Assembly: GCA_001599755.1 (NCBI GenBank)
Contig: BCHX01000001.1
Coordinates: 4,216,001-4,280,000 of the forward strand
Origin: Gliomastix tumulicola
Taxonomy: Eukaryota > Ascomycota > Sordariomycetes > Hypocreales > Bionectriaceae
DNA length: 64,000 nt
Direction: 5' to 3'
The translations under genes were made by a program, and so were the position numbers. This document shows, one piece after another, positions 46,586 to 58,100 of this stretch. How positions within the stretch are numbered: the first letter of the stretch is position 1; each line of letters opens with the position of its first letter. Below the pieces are notes generated by a model. That model worked only from the letters and a program-made list of their open reading frames with translations. It did not search any database and was not told the DNA's origin.

Positions 46586-47068
46586 TTAGTGGTGCTCATT
46601 GCCGTGCCCCTCGCCGTGGTGGTGCTCGTCCTCGAGGAAGAAGTACTCGTACGCGCAGTAGCCGGCGAAGGCGACGGAGGCTGTGCCCAGGCCGGGGAGG
46701 CCGCCCTTGAATCGGTTCCAGCGCGAGAAGGTGCCCGTGTATCTCCAAGCCTCACTGTGTTTTGAGAGAAATTAGATTCATGTTGTCCCGGGATGATGGG
46801 GTGTAGCTGCTCAGCGGCCCACTGTGGAAGACCGGAGGCGACTGAAGCAAGAGAAAACGGAGGATGGAGGACTAACGCTCGCTCCCAGGGGTCGTATCGG
46901 GGTTGGCCCGTGGACTCTTTGAAGGCTCGGAGATTGAAGCCCGTGATGTTGGGCTTGGGCCCGTGGGCGGCTCGTAGTAACCTGCAGCATCACACATGTC
47001 AGTCAGCGTCGGGCGTGTCGAGATAGCTGGCAGTCAATTGAGATGGCGGCGCACCTTGTCGGGAGCAT
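46586..47068 (-). CDS. NDUFB3-like: NADH:ubiquinone oxidoreductase subunit NDUFB3/B12
   Basis: Three small exons, 47068-47055 (14 nt), 46981-46877 and 46754-46586, give 95 residues, so no single open frame reveals this gene. It is an accessory membrane-arm subunit of mitochondrial complex I. The protein starts MLPTRLLRAAHGPKPNITGF and contains the family-typical DPWERAEAWRY and FSRWNRFKGGLPGLG, then a transmembrane helix (ASVAFAGYCAYEYFFL) and a His-rich end (EDEHHHGEGHGNEHH). Introns are 73 and 122 nt with GTGCGC/CTGCAG and GTTAGT/ACACAG borders. It is divergent from POP2. Confidence 0.88.
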
Positions 47069-48046
47069 GATGGCTGGGGTCGAGAGGACGGTAGGCGACG
47101 ACAATTGATTGCTGTCGACTTGGACGGGAGACGTTTGTTTGATCTGGACTGATGTGCCTGCGTCTGAGGAGCGGGTACATTGTACCTCCGGAATAAAGTA
47201 GCGCGAATTGCCGAAGAACCCACATTTGAAGCAGGGCCCAATCAGGCCCCAAGCTGTGGCTCCGGTTGCATTCCAGCCAGGCACTTGTCCACGGACTGGT
47301 CTCGACGTATTAATCGAAGTCTCAGCGCAAACCTGCCTTCCGACTACTTTCTCTCCCTCGTCCCGAACTCTCACGCCGACTTGTACAACACCAAGCGACC
47401 GTCTCGACGACAACATCATATTCTACGCTCAACATAGCCCAAAAAAAGAACAACAAACCAGCGATCTACTGAAATTCCGAGTCACTGATAGCATTGCCCC
47501 CCGAAGATCTGGTATCGCTATCCCCACCTCGTGGCTTGCTATTTCATCCCTCTCCAAAAGCGGACGACGACGTCAAAACCACCACACGACCACGTGAAAG
47601 CGCCCTCGCCAGCGGCCAAACAGTCTCACACCGACCTCGGATACCAGCCTCAGCTGTTTGTCTCCCTCGGGCCATACCCAATGAACGGCAAGGACAACCA
47701 GCAGAGCGGCATACCAGAACTGAGTTAGGAACCTCCACCCATCCAGCTACCGCCGCCGGCCTTCGTCTATCCATATCCGGGTGCTACAGCAGGCCAGGAT
47801 AGAGTCTACGGCGCGACCCTCGACGGTGCAGGCAGTTGGTACCAAGATCCGGGACCGCCTCACCAGCCGCCCAGGCCCCCGACCCTCGTCAATCCTCCGT
47901 ACTACGCCTCAGCAGCAGCAGCAGCACCACACAGCGCCGCCTTTCACCACCAACACCACCACAACACGCACCCCTCGGGCTCCCGACAACCGCCGCCCAC
48001 GCGATCTCGACGCAGCCGCAAGCAGCACCAGTCACACAGAGCCTTC
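47069..48046. promoter_or_regulatory. 1 kb divergent region, NDUFB3 / POP2
   Basis: Shared upstream DNA. CACGTG occurs at 47590-47595. A 15-codon uORF runs from an ATG at 47681 to a TAG at 47726-47728, after which the POP2 frame is open for 106 codons without an ATG (see findings). Confidence 0.5.
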
Positions 48047-49616
48047 ATGCCGCCGCAGATACGGGGCTTCGGCGCCGGCCCAGGCGTCGGCGCGCCGTTC
48101 CACCAGCCTGGCTTCCCCACGCACGCCCAGCCGCAGGGCGGCCCCCTGGGCAACCAGTACATGGGCGCCGGCGCGCAGATGAACCCCTTCTCCAGCGCCA
48201 ACGGCAATGCCTTCGGGGCGGGCGGGCTGAACGGCGGGCCCGCGGGCTTCGCGGACACCGGGTTCGGCAGCCAGAGCGCGCGGATGGGCTTCCACGCGCC
48301 CACGGTGGCGAGCATGCAGCCGCCGCACCACGGCGGGCACCAGCACCACGGGCTGGCCGAGCATCACCACATCAGACCGAATCAGAATAGAGGACGGATC
48401 CGGGAAGTGTGGAAGAGCAACCTCAAGGAGGAGATGGCCGTGCTGAGGGACCTGGTGGAGAAGTACAATTACATTGCCATGGTAGGTGTGGTGTGTCTTG
48501 GTGATGATGATGATGATGCGAGGGAGGCCAGCGTACTGACAGGACTCTCTCTCTCTCTCTCTCTAGGACACTGAATTCCCTGGCGTTGTGTCCAGACCCA
48601 TAGGCGGGTTCCGCGGTAAGAGCGACTACCACTACCAGTGTCTACGGACCAACGTCGACATGCTCAAGATCATCCAAATCGGCATCACGCTGTTCAACGA
48701 GGACGGCGAGACCCCTCCGGCACGGCCGGCCTCGACAGAGGTGGAAACCGGCCCGGGCGGCGGGCGGCGCAACGGCGCCCAGGCGGCGGCCCCGTGCTCC
48801 TGGCAGTTCAACTTCAACTTCTCCCTCACCGACGACATGTACAACGAGAAGTCGATCGAGTCGCTCCAGCAGGCGGGTATCAACTTCGACCTGCTCCAGC
48901 GGGACGGCATCGACCCGCACGACTTCGCGGCGCTCCTCATCCCCTCGGGCCTCGTCTGCTTCGACAATGTTAAGTGGATTTCGTTCCACGGCGGGTACGA
49001 CTTTGGCTACCTGACGAAGCTGCTCCTCTGCACGCCTCTGCCCAACGACGAGGTGGACTTTGACCACAAGATGAAGCTCTACTTCCCCAGCACGTACGAC
49101 GTCAAGCACCTGATGAAGCACGCCATCAAGCTGCACAACTCGGGCCTGCTGACCCCGGGGGACCCCGGTACGGCCGAGATTCTCCAGAAGTTCGAGCATA
49201 AGTCGGGACTCGAGAACATCGCCGAGACGTTCAAGATCAAGCGCGTCGGCTCGGCGCACCAGGCGGGCTCCGACTCCCTGCTGACGGGCAAGGTCTTCTT
49301 CCAGATGCGCGACCGCATCTTCAACGGCGACATCTCCGAGGACCACGTCGGCAAGGTCTGGGGCCTGGGCATCCCCGACGGCGGGCTCGTCATGGCGTCG
49401 CAGCTGCATAACAGCGCTGGCGACGGCGGCGGCGGTATCCACGCCCAGAACGGCGCCGCCCCCAGCACGCCGAGCACGAGCACCGTCGGCCTCGTCACGA
49501 CGCCAGGCACGCACGGGAACCACAACGGCAACCATGGCGGCCTTGCACATATGGGGCCCATGACGCCGGGTGGCGGCGGCGGCGTGTTCGGTGCGTTCGC
49601 CTTCAACAACAGGTAG
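48047..49616 (+). CDS. POP2/CAF1: CCR4-NOT deadenylase subunit CAF1/POP2
   Basis: Two exons, 48047-48481 and 48567-49616, give 494 residues. POP2 is a DEDDh 3'-5' exonuclease that shortens poly(A) tails in the CCR4-NOT complex. The first 115 residues are Gly/Pro/His-rich; the start MPPQIRGFG fits what I recall of related fungi. The nuclease begins at IREVWKSNL. Active-site residues are visible: Asp146 and Glu148 in DTEFPG, Asp290 in HGGYDFGYL, His376 and Asp381 in AHQAGSDSLLTG. A Gly/Ala-rich loop (about 195-225) interrupts the fold and the tail is Gly-rich. The 85-nt intron carries a GAT repeat and a CT tract just before the acceptor. Confidence 0.95.
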
Positions 49617-50358
49617 GACCGGTTGAGGGCGACGAACGAGGATGGGGCTTGGAAAGTCACACCCGATATCTAGAATCTATTGAAAAAAACGAACCACAAA
49701 AAGGGGTTCGGAAACCAAGGGAGCTAGTTGGTGGTATTCCTGCTGGTCTTTTTTGTCTTCCTACTGCTTTTTCATCTTTCCTTTCTGCTCTTGTTTCTTA
49801 CTTCGCATCCTGTGTTTCTGTTTCTGTTTTGGTCACACAAAATTGCAGATATACATGGTTGTAGGTGAGCTGAATGAAAGGGAAGGCAGCGATGGGGGGG
49901 GGGGGGGGGGGGGGGGGGGGCGTCTTTAGGGGTTCACGATGCGGTACAGTCGTTGGGGGAGTTCTCAACGGCTCGTTGTATGAAAGGAGGATCGTATAGG
50001 ATCAAATACGGGTGATCCTAGGTACGTACGTACATACAAGCAATGAACAAAATGCGATTCTTTTTTGACATGTAACGTGGGACGTGACGGGACGACTACT
50101 TTCTTTAATCGTGATGTGAATGACTACTTTCACAGGGCTGACAATACTGTCTGAACTGAATACAGTGCCTGGTGGGGAGATAGATATGCCGCCACTCGTA
50201 AACCCGAACTGAACGCCGATGCTTTTTGCTATGTCATGATGAAAGAATACCAACCGAGAGCGACCATGGGAAACGAATCATGAAGGTGCTGAGACGACCC
50301 TAAAAAAAGAGAGAGAGAGAGAGAAGGAGAGAGGGGGAACGCAAAGAATGCTGTGTAA
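49617..50358. other. Convergent 3' region
   Basis: Tail-to-tail space between POP2 (+) and GID9 (-). It contains the G27 run (49894-49920), a GTACGTACGTAC patch near 50024 and a GA repeat near 50305-50335. No gene. Confidence 0.55.
49894..49920 (+). repeat. Poly-G run of 27
   Basis: An uninterrupted 27-base G homopolymer in the POP2 3' flank, by far the longest homopolymer of G in the window. Exact length may be a sequencing or assembly artefact. Confidence 0.8.
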
Positions 50359-51729
50359 TCAAGTAATATAGACCTTCTTAAGATCATCCGTCGAGCACAG
50401 CTCCTGCGTGACCGGGTCCCTGACTACGTTAGGCTCCAGCCCAGCCTTCTTAGCGTCGTCCAGCAGCAGCTGCCGGCTGCGGGCCTTGCGGCTGGGCAGC
50501 ATGACGAGGTCCGGCTGGACGTGGGACTTGGTGTGGTGTGCGTAGGGGACGAACTTGGCCAGGTCGTTGAGCTCGGCGGAGCAGATGGGGCAGAGGCCCT
50601 GGCCCATCAGCTTGTCGTCGCGGACGGCGGCGGCGGCGGGATCCTGCTTCCCGTCTTCGCCCGGCTGCTGCTGCTGCTGCGCGTGGTGGGCGTGGCAGGC
50701 CGGCGTCTTGAGGGCGGACAGGCCCGAGGACAGGGCGATGTGCAGGAGCGGCACGGACGGGAGGGCGAGGAGCTGGTTGTGCGTCGTGGTGAAGAGGTCC
50801 GCGAGCTCCTGCCACCGGTTCCGGTACAGATCCGTGTAGCTGGCGGCCGGGCTGGCGGCCAGGCTGGTGGGCGGGCCGGGGGGGATGGCGAGCAGGCCGC
50901 AGGCCTGCTGGAACTCGTAGGCGTACTGCTTGCGGTAGGGCACGAGGTACTTCTTGGCGTGGGCGATGGCCTCGACGAGCCTGGCCGGCTGGCCCGTGCG
51001 GATGAGCTCGATGTACTGCTGCAGGCGGAGCATGAACTCGAGCTTGCTCTCCATCTTGCGCAGCTCCTTCTTGTTCTCCTGGCACCAGGACAGCGCCTCG
51101 GCCACGCTGCCGCCCAGGAGGGCCACCCGGATGCGGCCCATGCTCTCAAACGTCTCGACGTCCACCAGCATGCCCAGGTCCCGCTCGTCCGCCAGCAGCC
51201 GCGCGCTCGCGAGGAACCCGCGCCGCAGGAAGTAGTCCGCGAGGAGGCGGTCCAGCCGCTGCCGGCTCCACAGCTCGTACGCGTGGTCCTCGTACGTGTG
51301 CATGGCGTGCAGCCGCGCGAGGTGGCGGATCCGCGCGCCCGCCTGGTCGTGCAGGCGGCGCTCCTCGTCGGCGTGGGCCGCCAGCTTGCGCTTCACGCCG
51401 CGCATGCGCGCGATCATGGTGTCGAGGCTGCGCAGGACGTCCGGCTGGGCGGCCCGGCCCGAGACGGCCGCCGTCGCCGACTCCTTGAGGAGCGTCTTGA
51501 GCGCCGAGGTGTCCTTCTCGATGGTGAAGTGGGCGGAGCGGAAGTTCTTGCGGAGGAGCTCGTTGGGGAGCCGGAGGAGAGGCTGGTCCTGGAAGAGGGA
51601 GGGTGTTAGTCAGAGTACTGGAGAGAAGGGCTGGACAGGGGATGAATGAAGCTATCACGAGCTTTGGGAAGAACTCACTAGCAGCAGGTGGTCATTGTGA
51701 CGGATGGTGGCGTGCTCGAGGTCCGCCAT
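50359..51729 (-). CDS. FYV10/GID9: GID E3 ligase subunit FYV10/GID9 (MAEA-like)
   Basis: Two exons, 51729-51679 and 51588-50359, give 426 residues. GID9 pairs with GID2 as the RING-type core of the GID/CTLH ubiquitin ligase, which degrades gluconeogenic enzymes in yeast. Visible in order: an N-terminal helical region, a LisH motif (RLDRLLADYFLRRGFLASA), the CTLH segment with SWCQENKKELRK, the CRA region (YAYEFQQACGLLAI), and a degenerate RING with CPICSAEL and HHTKSH followed by the family-typical DPVTQELCSTDDLKKVYIT end. The 90-nt intron uses GTGAGT and TTCCAG. It is divergent from the CBF1-type gene. Confidence 0.94.
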
Positions 51730-52500
51730 GGTGAAGGAGATGGATGACAGACAGCTAGCACTTTGTGGGAACGCAGTCGAGCTTGAACATCTGATCGAAG
51801 CTCTGTAGATGGTGTTGGCTATCACAGGCGGCTAAAACGAGGGAGCCTTTGGGGGAGCCTTTGGGTAAGCCTTTGGGGAAGTGAGGTTGGTCTGGAGGTT
51901 GGCATCACCGATTCGAGGCCAAAGATGGAGCCCGGGAGCTTATCGGGCGTTATCGCGGAGCCGGAGTAGGCAATCCGTAGAGTGATTTGGTTACTCAGCT
52001 TTCGTCATACCCAGCCAATAGGGAGTCACCACATTGCCTCCTACTTACTATACGGGCTGACTGAATGCATGCTTATCTCTGTTATTACAATGTTCAGCTG
52101 TGCACTGGCCGATAACGTGCATAAACTACCCGTTGTTGGTTGTGGTGGTTCGCCATGTTGGTAGGTACTACTGCATGTTGGTTCTACAAGGTGGGTACCT
52201 ATGTTTGCCTTTCCAGCCTGCAAGGCAGCTATCACCATCAAGTGTGCATAGTAAGACGGCCCATCCAACATCCGTCTGCTACCAACGTCGCATCGGTCGC
52301 AGGCATGTTTCAGATCATTCGCGTCAAATGACGCGTATGAGGAATCATATGATACGGGATTGGAGGGGGGGGGGGTTCGTCCTCATGATGATAGAGGCGA
52401 TGTAGCCGGGCAAAGCAACGCTGCAGAGATGCACATCTTCTGAGTCTGGTCAACCTGAGCTGAACCTTGCACAGTCAGCCCGCCCGTGACCAACTAGCAG

Positions 52501-52576
52501 CCAATCAGAGGCCGCGGAGCCGCACGCCCTGCCAGCCCCCAGGAATGACCCAGCGCAAACGCGACGCTGTGATTGG
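52501..52576. promoter_or_regulatory. Inverted pair of CCAAT boxes
   Basis: CCAATCA at 52501-52507 faces TGATTGG at 52570-52576. CCAAT boxes with a following CA are bound by the HAP/CBC complex in fungi. The pair sits between GID9 and the CBF1-type gene. Confidence 0.45.
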
Positions 52577-52660
52577 CTCGAGCAGAGACCCCCGACCCGC
52601 CTCGAGTACAGTCCAGCCTCAGGCCAGCGAGGAAAAGTGGAGTCTTTATTGCAGTACTTC

Positions 52661-53040
52661 TCACGTGTTTCTCCCCTCAATCCCTCGCCGCGTGACCCTG
52701 TCTTGTACTTCCTGCTCTCCCGAGAAAGAAGGGGCGAGACGTCGACGAAAGTGACTTTGCTGGCCAACGCCGTCTTATAGACCATCTCGACACAACGCCT
52801 CAAATCAGCCCCCGTCGCGGTCCCCAGCCCCTCGGGATATCCTGTTCTTCGTCCCTGATATTTTTCTCGATTTTAAACCCGACCCTCTGCACCCCCCGAA
52901 GTGCTTTTCCCTGCCCTGTCGTTGGTACCTCCCGTCGGCGGGACAGAGCTGGCGCGATATCACGAGATTGATCACGCCCAAAACACGTGAGGACCATCAA
53001 AACTCGTGATCTGGGAGAGCGACTCGTCCCAAAGCACATG
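52661..53040. promoter_or_regulatory. E-box group upstream of the CBF1-type gene
   Basis: TCACGTG at 52661-52667, CACGTG at 52984-52989 and CACATG at 53035-53040. The middle site lies inside an inverted repeat ATCACGAG (52959-52966) / CTCGTGAT (53003-53010). CBF1-type bHLH factors bind RTCACRTG, so self-regulation is plausible. Confidence 0.5.
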
Positions 53041-54134
53041 ATCTGCTAGGTATGCACTCACTTTCTCTTGCTTCCGGAGCCAAATTTGCCCCCGTTTTGT
53101 GCTCGCACCGCGCAGCACCGCGCCCGCATCCAATCAATCGTTGCTTCTTCTGCCTTTGCCATTCGAGGGGTTTCTGCGCTGGATGCACCGTCATCGCCTT
53201 CATCATCATCTTCATCAGCAGCGCCATCAACAGCGCCATCACCATCACTGTCTTTCATCTCATCCGCGGCCTCTCTCGCCGTCGCTGCTGCACGCTCTTG
53301 CTTTTCCCCCACCGTCTGCGATTGTGCGATGCAAGGTCAAATGACGGACGCTCAGCGAATGTGCATCGCTCTCTCTCTCTCTCTCTCGTCGCGTCTCTGA
53401 CCAGCCACCACCCCTCCAACCACCTGACCATGACACCCTCTCTCGTCCGTAGTCGCGCACCCTCTTCGCCCTCCTCTAGGCCTGTTGGCAGCGCCTTGTT
53501 GGATGGCTGAATCACCTCCGAGTCTGCCCCCCGTTCCGGCATCTCCCGACTCGAGGGCAGAGATGCAGGACGTGACGGCACGTGGCGGCCGTGACGAGGT
53601 GCGCGACGTGTTTTTGAGAGGGAGGGAGGGAGGGAGAGGACGGCGCAGCGTGACAGGATCTCGAGTGCGATGCCTTATGAGTCCCTGCTGCTTCTTCCCT
53701 CCTGAACCAGACCCTACTCTCTCTCTCTCTGCTGCTCCTCCATGCCTCCTCCTTCTGTATGCCTTCACTCGTCAGGCTTGTGACCCTCCACCCACGGATG
53801 CACGTCCCGTCCGTCTCGCCTTGGTCTCTCGAGGTTGCACTGCGTCTCGACCGAGATTGCGTTCCATCACCTGTGTCCAAACTTGCTATACCATCTACGG
53901 CTATTCTTGGTCTCTGGAGTGTGCCGTCTGATTGATTAAATTCTAACCTCCGCATCTCTAGTCTTGGCACCTATTTGTATCGGCTTGCATACCCGAAGTA
54001 AACACACACAGTTTGCCTGCCCTTGTTCTACGGGACGCAAGATTGCCTGTGTCATCTGTCGCCTTACGAACCGACCAACATTTGTACGGACCAGCAATTT
54101 CTACAATAAATCCCACCACTAGATCTTCAGCACA

Positions 54135-55189
54135 ATGAGCGACGTCATGGCCGAGCAGCAGCCAGACCTCTCGAGTCTCACCGGCTCGCCCGGGCAGAAG
54201 AGAAAGCGGGACGACGGCAGCCCGAGTTCCCAGAGGTCTAAACGACCAGCCCCTCAGGCTGCCATGGCTCCCGGGGACACGACCTCGTTCATCGAGAACG
54301 CCATCCAGGCCGCCGAGAGCCACGGCGCCAACGGCGGCATGGACGTGGCGGACTTCAATGCCCTCCAGCAGGCCACGCAGGAGGGCAACGAGGTGTCGGA
54401 CCCGGCGTCGGCTACGAGCACCGCCCAGGCCGCGCTCGGCATGTACCCGACGCTGCACGTGCCGTCCTCTACGGAGGAGCAGTTTGCTGCGCAGGCGGCC
54501 GCCGAGAGCGCCGAGCAGCAGCAGCAGCAGCAGCAGCAGCACGAGCATGACCACGAGCATGCCCACGCACACGCCCATCACGAGCACGAGCACGAGTCTG
54601 TGTACGAGGAGGTTCCGCAGCATGAGCCTGTTATGAACGAGCCTCCAGTGCCCCACGACGAGCAGGCGTCTACCAACGGCCTGCCGCCGCCGCAGACGCC
54701 ACGATACACACCTACGGGTAACCCTAAGCCGACCGTCGGATCTGAGGAGTGGCACAAGATGAGGAAGGACAACCACAAAGAAGGTGAGTGTCTGGCCCGT
54801 GAACAGTGACGTGATGACCGTACCTTGTAAGCTGACCCCCCGCCGTGACAGTTGAGCGTCGCCGTCGTGAGACCATCAACGAAGGCATCAACGAGCTCGC
54901 AAAGATCGTGCCTGGGTGCGAGAAGAACAAGGGCTCCATCCTGCAGCGCGCCGTCAACTTCATCTCGCAGCTGAAGGAGAACGAGCAGCAGAACATCGAG
55001 AAGTGGACTCTCGAAAAGCTTCTGACGGAGCAGGCCATCACGGAACTCTCCACCTCCAACGACAAGCTCAAGCAGGAGTGCGAGAGGCTGTACCGTGACC
55101 TTGAGATCTGGAAGCGGGTGGCCCAGAATGCAGGCCTGGAGCCGCCACAGCCCAAGGAGGAGACCAACGAGCAGCATGTCGCCAGCTAG
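54135..55189 (+). CDS. CBF1-like: CBF1/CPF1-type bHLH transcription factor
   Basis: Two exons, 54135-54783 and 54852-55189, give 328 residues. CBF1 binds CACGTG E-boxes and controls sulfur-amino-acid genes, and in yeast also centromere element CDEI. The signature KPTVGSEEWHKMRKDNHKEV leads into the basic region with ERRRRETINEGINELAKIVP and the second helix KGSILQRAVNFISQLKENEQ (bHLH about 206-265), followed by a leucine-zipper-like coil. His, Glu and Arg contacts (NHKEVERRRR) are intact. The N-terminal part is disordered with a Q8 run (128-135) and an unusual His/Glu/Ala stretch (136-154). The 68-nt intron splits the basic region after HKE. Confidence 0.95.
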
Positions 55190-58100
55190 CTGCAGTGCGT
55201 GCTGAAGCAACCATACTGATTGATGTTCTCTCGCTGCGTCGAAACGGGCGGAGCGATTTCGAGGTGGTTTGGGTGACGACGGCGATGCGCGTGTTTTGCT
55301 TTTTTTTTTTGGTATTTCAACTGGGATCTGGACGTTTACAGGACTGATTTTTATTTTATTTTTTTCTCTCTTCTTTTTCTTCTTCTCTCTCCCCCTCACC
55401 TCTAATATTATTGGGGTTGGAGCTAGACATGGGTTGGAATGCTGCAAGTCATTTCTTGTCTGTGAGCGAGCCATCACATGGGCAGGCGCATTGTTTGTAT
55501 CCTGGGGACCCCGTCTCGGTGCCGACGCTGGTCTTACATGGTGATGCATATGGAGTCGGCCCTCTGACGACGTGTCAGCTATCAGCTGATTTTGGGGCCA
55601 CGCTGCTGCATCATGTCGACCTGCTGCCTCCTCCAAAGGCACATCCTCTCACCCGAGGTCCCTCTTTGGCGGCCCATGGTCGGCCTTTCTTGGCTTTATC
55701 CTTACTTACCCTTAGTCTTATTCTTTCCCTCTCTTCTATACCTTGCAGCGGCCTGGCGTTGGTGGCACCGGATTGGGACTTGGAAGTTGGCTTTTGATTG
55801 ATGATTGATATCTTGTCGTTGCTGCCGTAAGAGAGGGGAGTGTCTGTATTTATGTTATACCAGGACCACCGTTCCTTATTGCTTCGCCTTTTTGCTTCTC
55901 GATATCTCCAGTGACTGAATAAGGGAATGGCGCCCGTCGGCCTCCTCTTCCACCCCCTCCCCCCTTCCCTCTCCATCTTCATCCCCCCGGTCTCTCTTGC
56001 AACCCGGTTCCCCCTTGGCCGCCACGATCCGCCCGCCGCCGGTTATGCATGCATGTCATGATCCTGAGTCATGCGTTGCCCGCCCGTTGAAGATCCCCTC
56101 TCTGACCGACTTTTGGAACCCTCTCGGATCCGTCTCCGCGTTTTCTTGGTCGTTTCATTTTTGGGGGGGAGCACAAGACCGTCCATCCATCCATCCATCC
56201 ATCCATGTAAGGACGCACGCGCGAAACCCGGAAAGCGACCGATCTTCCGGAAATGCCGCCCCCCCGTCAGTGTCAGTCGATGGAAGAAGTCAGTCAGATA
56301 TGCGCTGTCGTGATCGTGTGCCACAGAATCAATGAACCCCAGAAATAAATTTACGGATAATACCTGACAGACAAGGTGGTCTCACACATGCATGCATGCA
56401 TGTATGCAGGCAGCGGAAGCCCGGAAGTTGCCATCCGCGAGCGCGCGTGCTCGCATGAATGTCACACAGAGAAGAAAGAACTTGGGGGGGCTTTCCCATC
56501 CACCCCCCCTCCCGGTCCTCCGGACTGACTGACGTACTTGGTTTTAACGCTCCCGATCTTGGTGTCTTTTTTTTGGCCTTTTTGGCCTTTTTGGAAAATT
56601 GGGCAAGCGGTGGTGGACGATTTGCTGCGGGCTTTTCCCCCTGTCATTTGTGACATGGTTCGTATCTTCATTGTGCGTTCCGGGATGGATGATCAATATA
56701 GCTTTTCTGCTACTAGAGAAGCAACCATTATTAACTGCACTCCCGGTCTTTGATGACTGACTTGCTTGCCCGTTTCTACGCCTCCCTCCCCCTGACCAAG
56801 AACGACCACCTTATGTAACCCAGAGAGCACACCTCCTCTTCCTCCTCCTCCTCCTCCTCCCTCCTCGTAATAAAACAATCCATCCCCGGAGGAGAAAAGG
56901 GGGGGCGTGTGCATTACGGCTTTAACCGCCCATCACACACACACACACACGCACATTTCATTTCGGAATGACTCCCCCCCTCCCCCCTGGTCACCACCCT
57001 CCATCACATCACATCACAACTCCTGTCATATGCATCTGCGAGGAAATGTGACCTGTGACATTTTTTTTTTTACCTTTTTTTTTCTTCCTGCCCTCGATTG
57101 TCAAAATACCGTTTTTGTCCCATCGGGGAAAATAATAGGTGGTATCACCCCCCTCCCTCCCTCCTCGGAGACTTCCCCGGGAGACATGACACACATACAA
57201 GAAGAAGAAGGATGGGAGTGTGATTAGTTATCTCGTCCGCGGCGTCCGCAACACACGCCCCCTGTTCTGCTCATCGCGATCTGTGAATCATCATCTTCCT
57301 CTGCTCTCCTGTCCGCTTCGGCCAAGATCAAGGTCGGGCTTTTCTTCGAAAAATAGCAGCTGATTCGAAAGACAAAAAGACGGACATCGTACGAGGTTCC
57401 GGGTCCATCGGTGTGCAGGATATCCGGTTTCCGGTCTTTAGAACAGAGAACATTACGCGCGCGCGTGTGTTTATGCTTGCCACGCGTCCCGTACGTGCAT
57501 CATCATCACATGGAAAGTCGTCTAGTCACATCTCATGTATTGTAGAATGTGTAACAGAAGGTGATGAAATTCAAAATGCTGATGTAAGGTGTGTGTGTGT
57601 GTGTGTGTGAATGAGAAGCCCATTTTCCTCCCAAGCTCCTCGCTAATCCGGTTCATCTATCCATCGAGGCGTTTCGTCCAAATCCCTGCGCTGCTCGTTG
57701 CATGGTATCCAAGGGTAAAAAGAAAAAAAAGAAAAGGTACAAACAATCCAATGCTCTATCAAGCCAACACGAAAGCCACGGTCTATAGAAAGGAAGGGGG
57801 GGGGGACGGAGTGAAGGAGGAGAAGGAAGTAGAAGTAGTGGCGAAGACAGGAAAACTGAACAACTGCTCCATTGACACGTGGCTGACATGCCCTCAACTT
57901 TTCATATCCTCCATGAACGACCCGTCGCAAGAACAAAAAAACCAACCATGAGAGAATGCCAATTATGTGATGTTAAAACCACCGAGAACTGGGTAATCGT
58001 AGCAGCCCCCGCCTTGAGAACATGAAAAAGAAGGCCAAAATCAAATGAGGCCAATAGCCAATGACCGGGGGAATAATAGGAAAGGGGAACAAGATTCAAG

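Larger units (their letters stand above)
51730..54134. promoter_or_regulatory. 2.4 kb divergent region, GID9 / CBF1-type gene
   Basis: Shared upstream DNA containing two inverted CCAATCA boxes and several E-box motifs listed separately. CT-rich stretches (53380-53395, 53720-53735) probably belong to the CBF1 leader. Short open frames on both strands are not supported. Confidence 0.5.

Noticed and set aside
50521..51609. 362-codon plus-strand frame opposite GID9
   Set aside because: Val/Leu/Gly-rich artefact translation; GID9 on the minus strand has LisH, CTLH and RING-like motifs.
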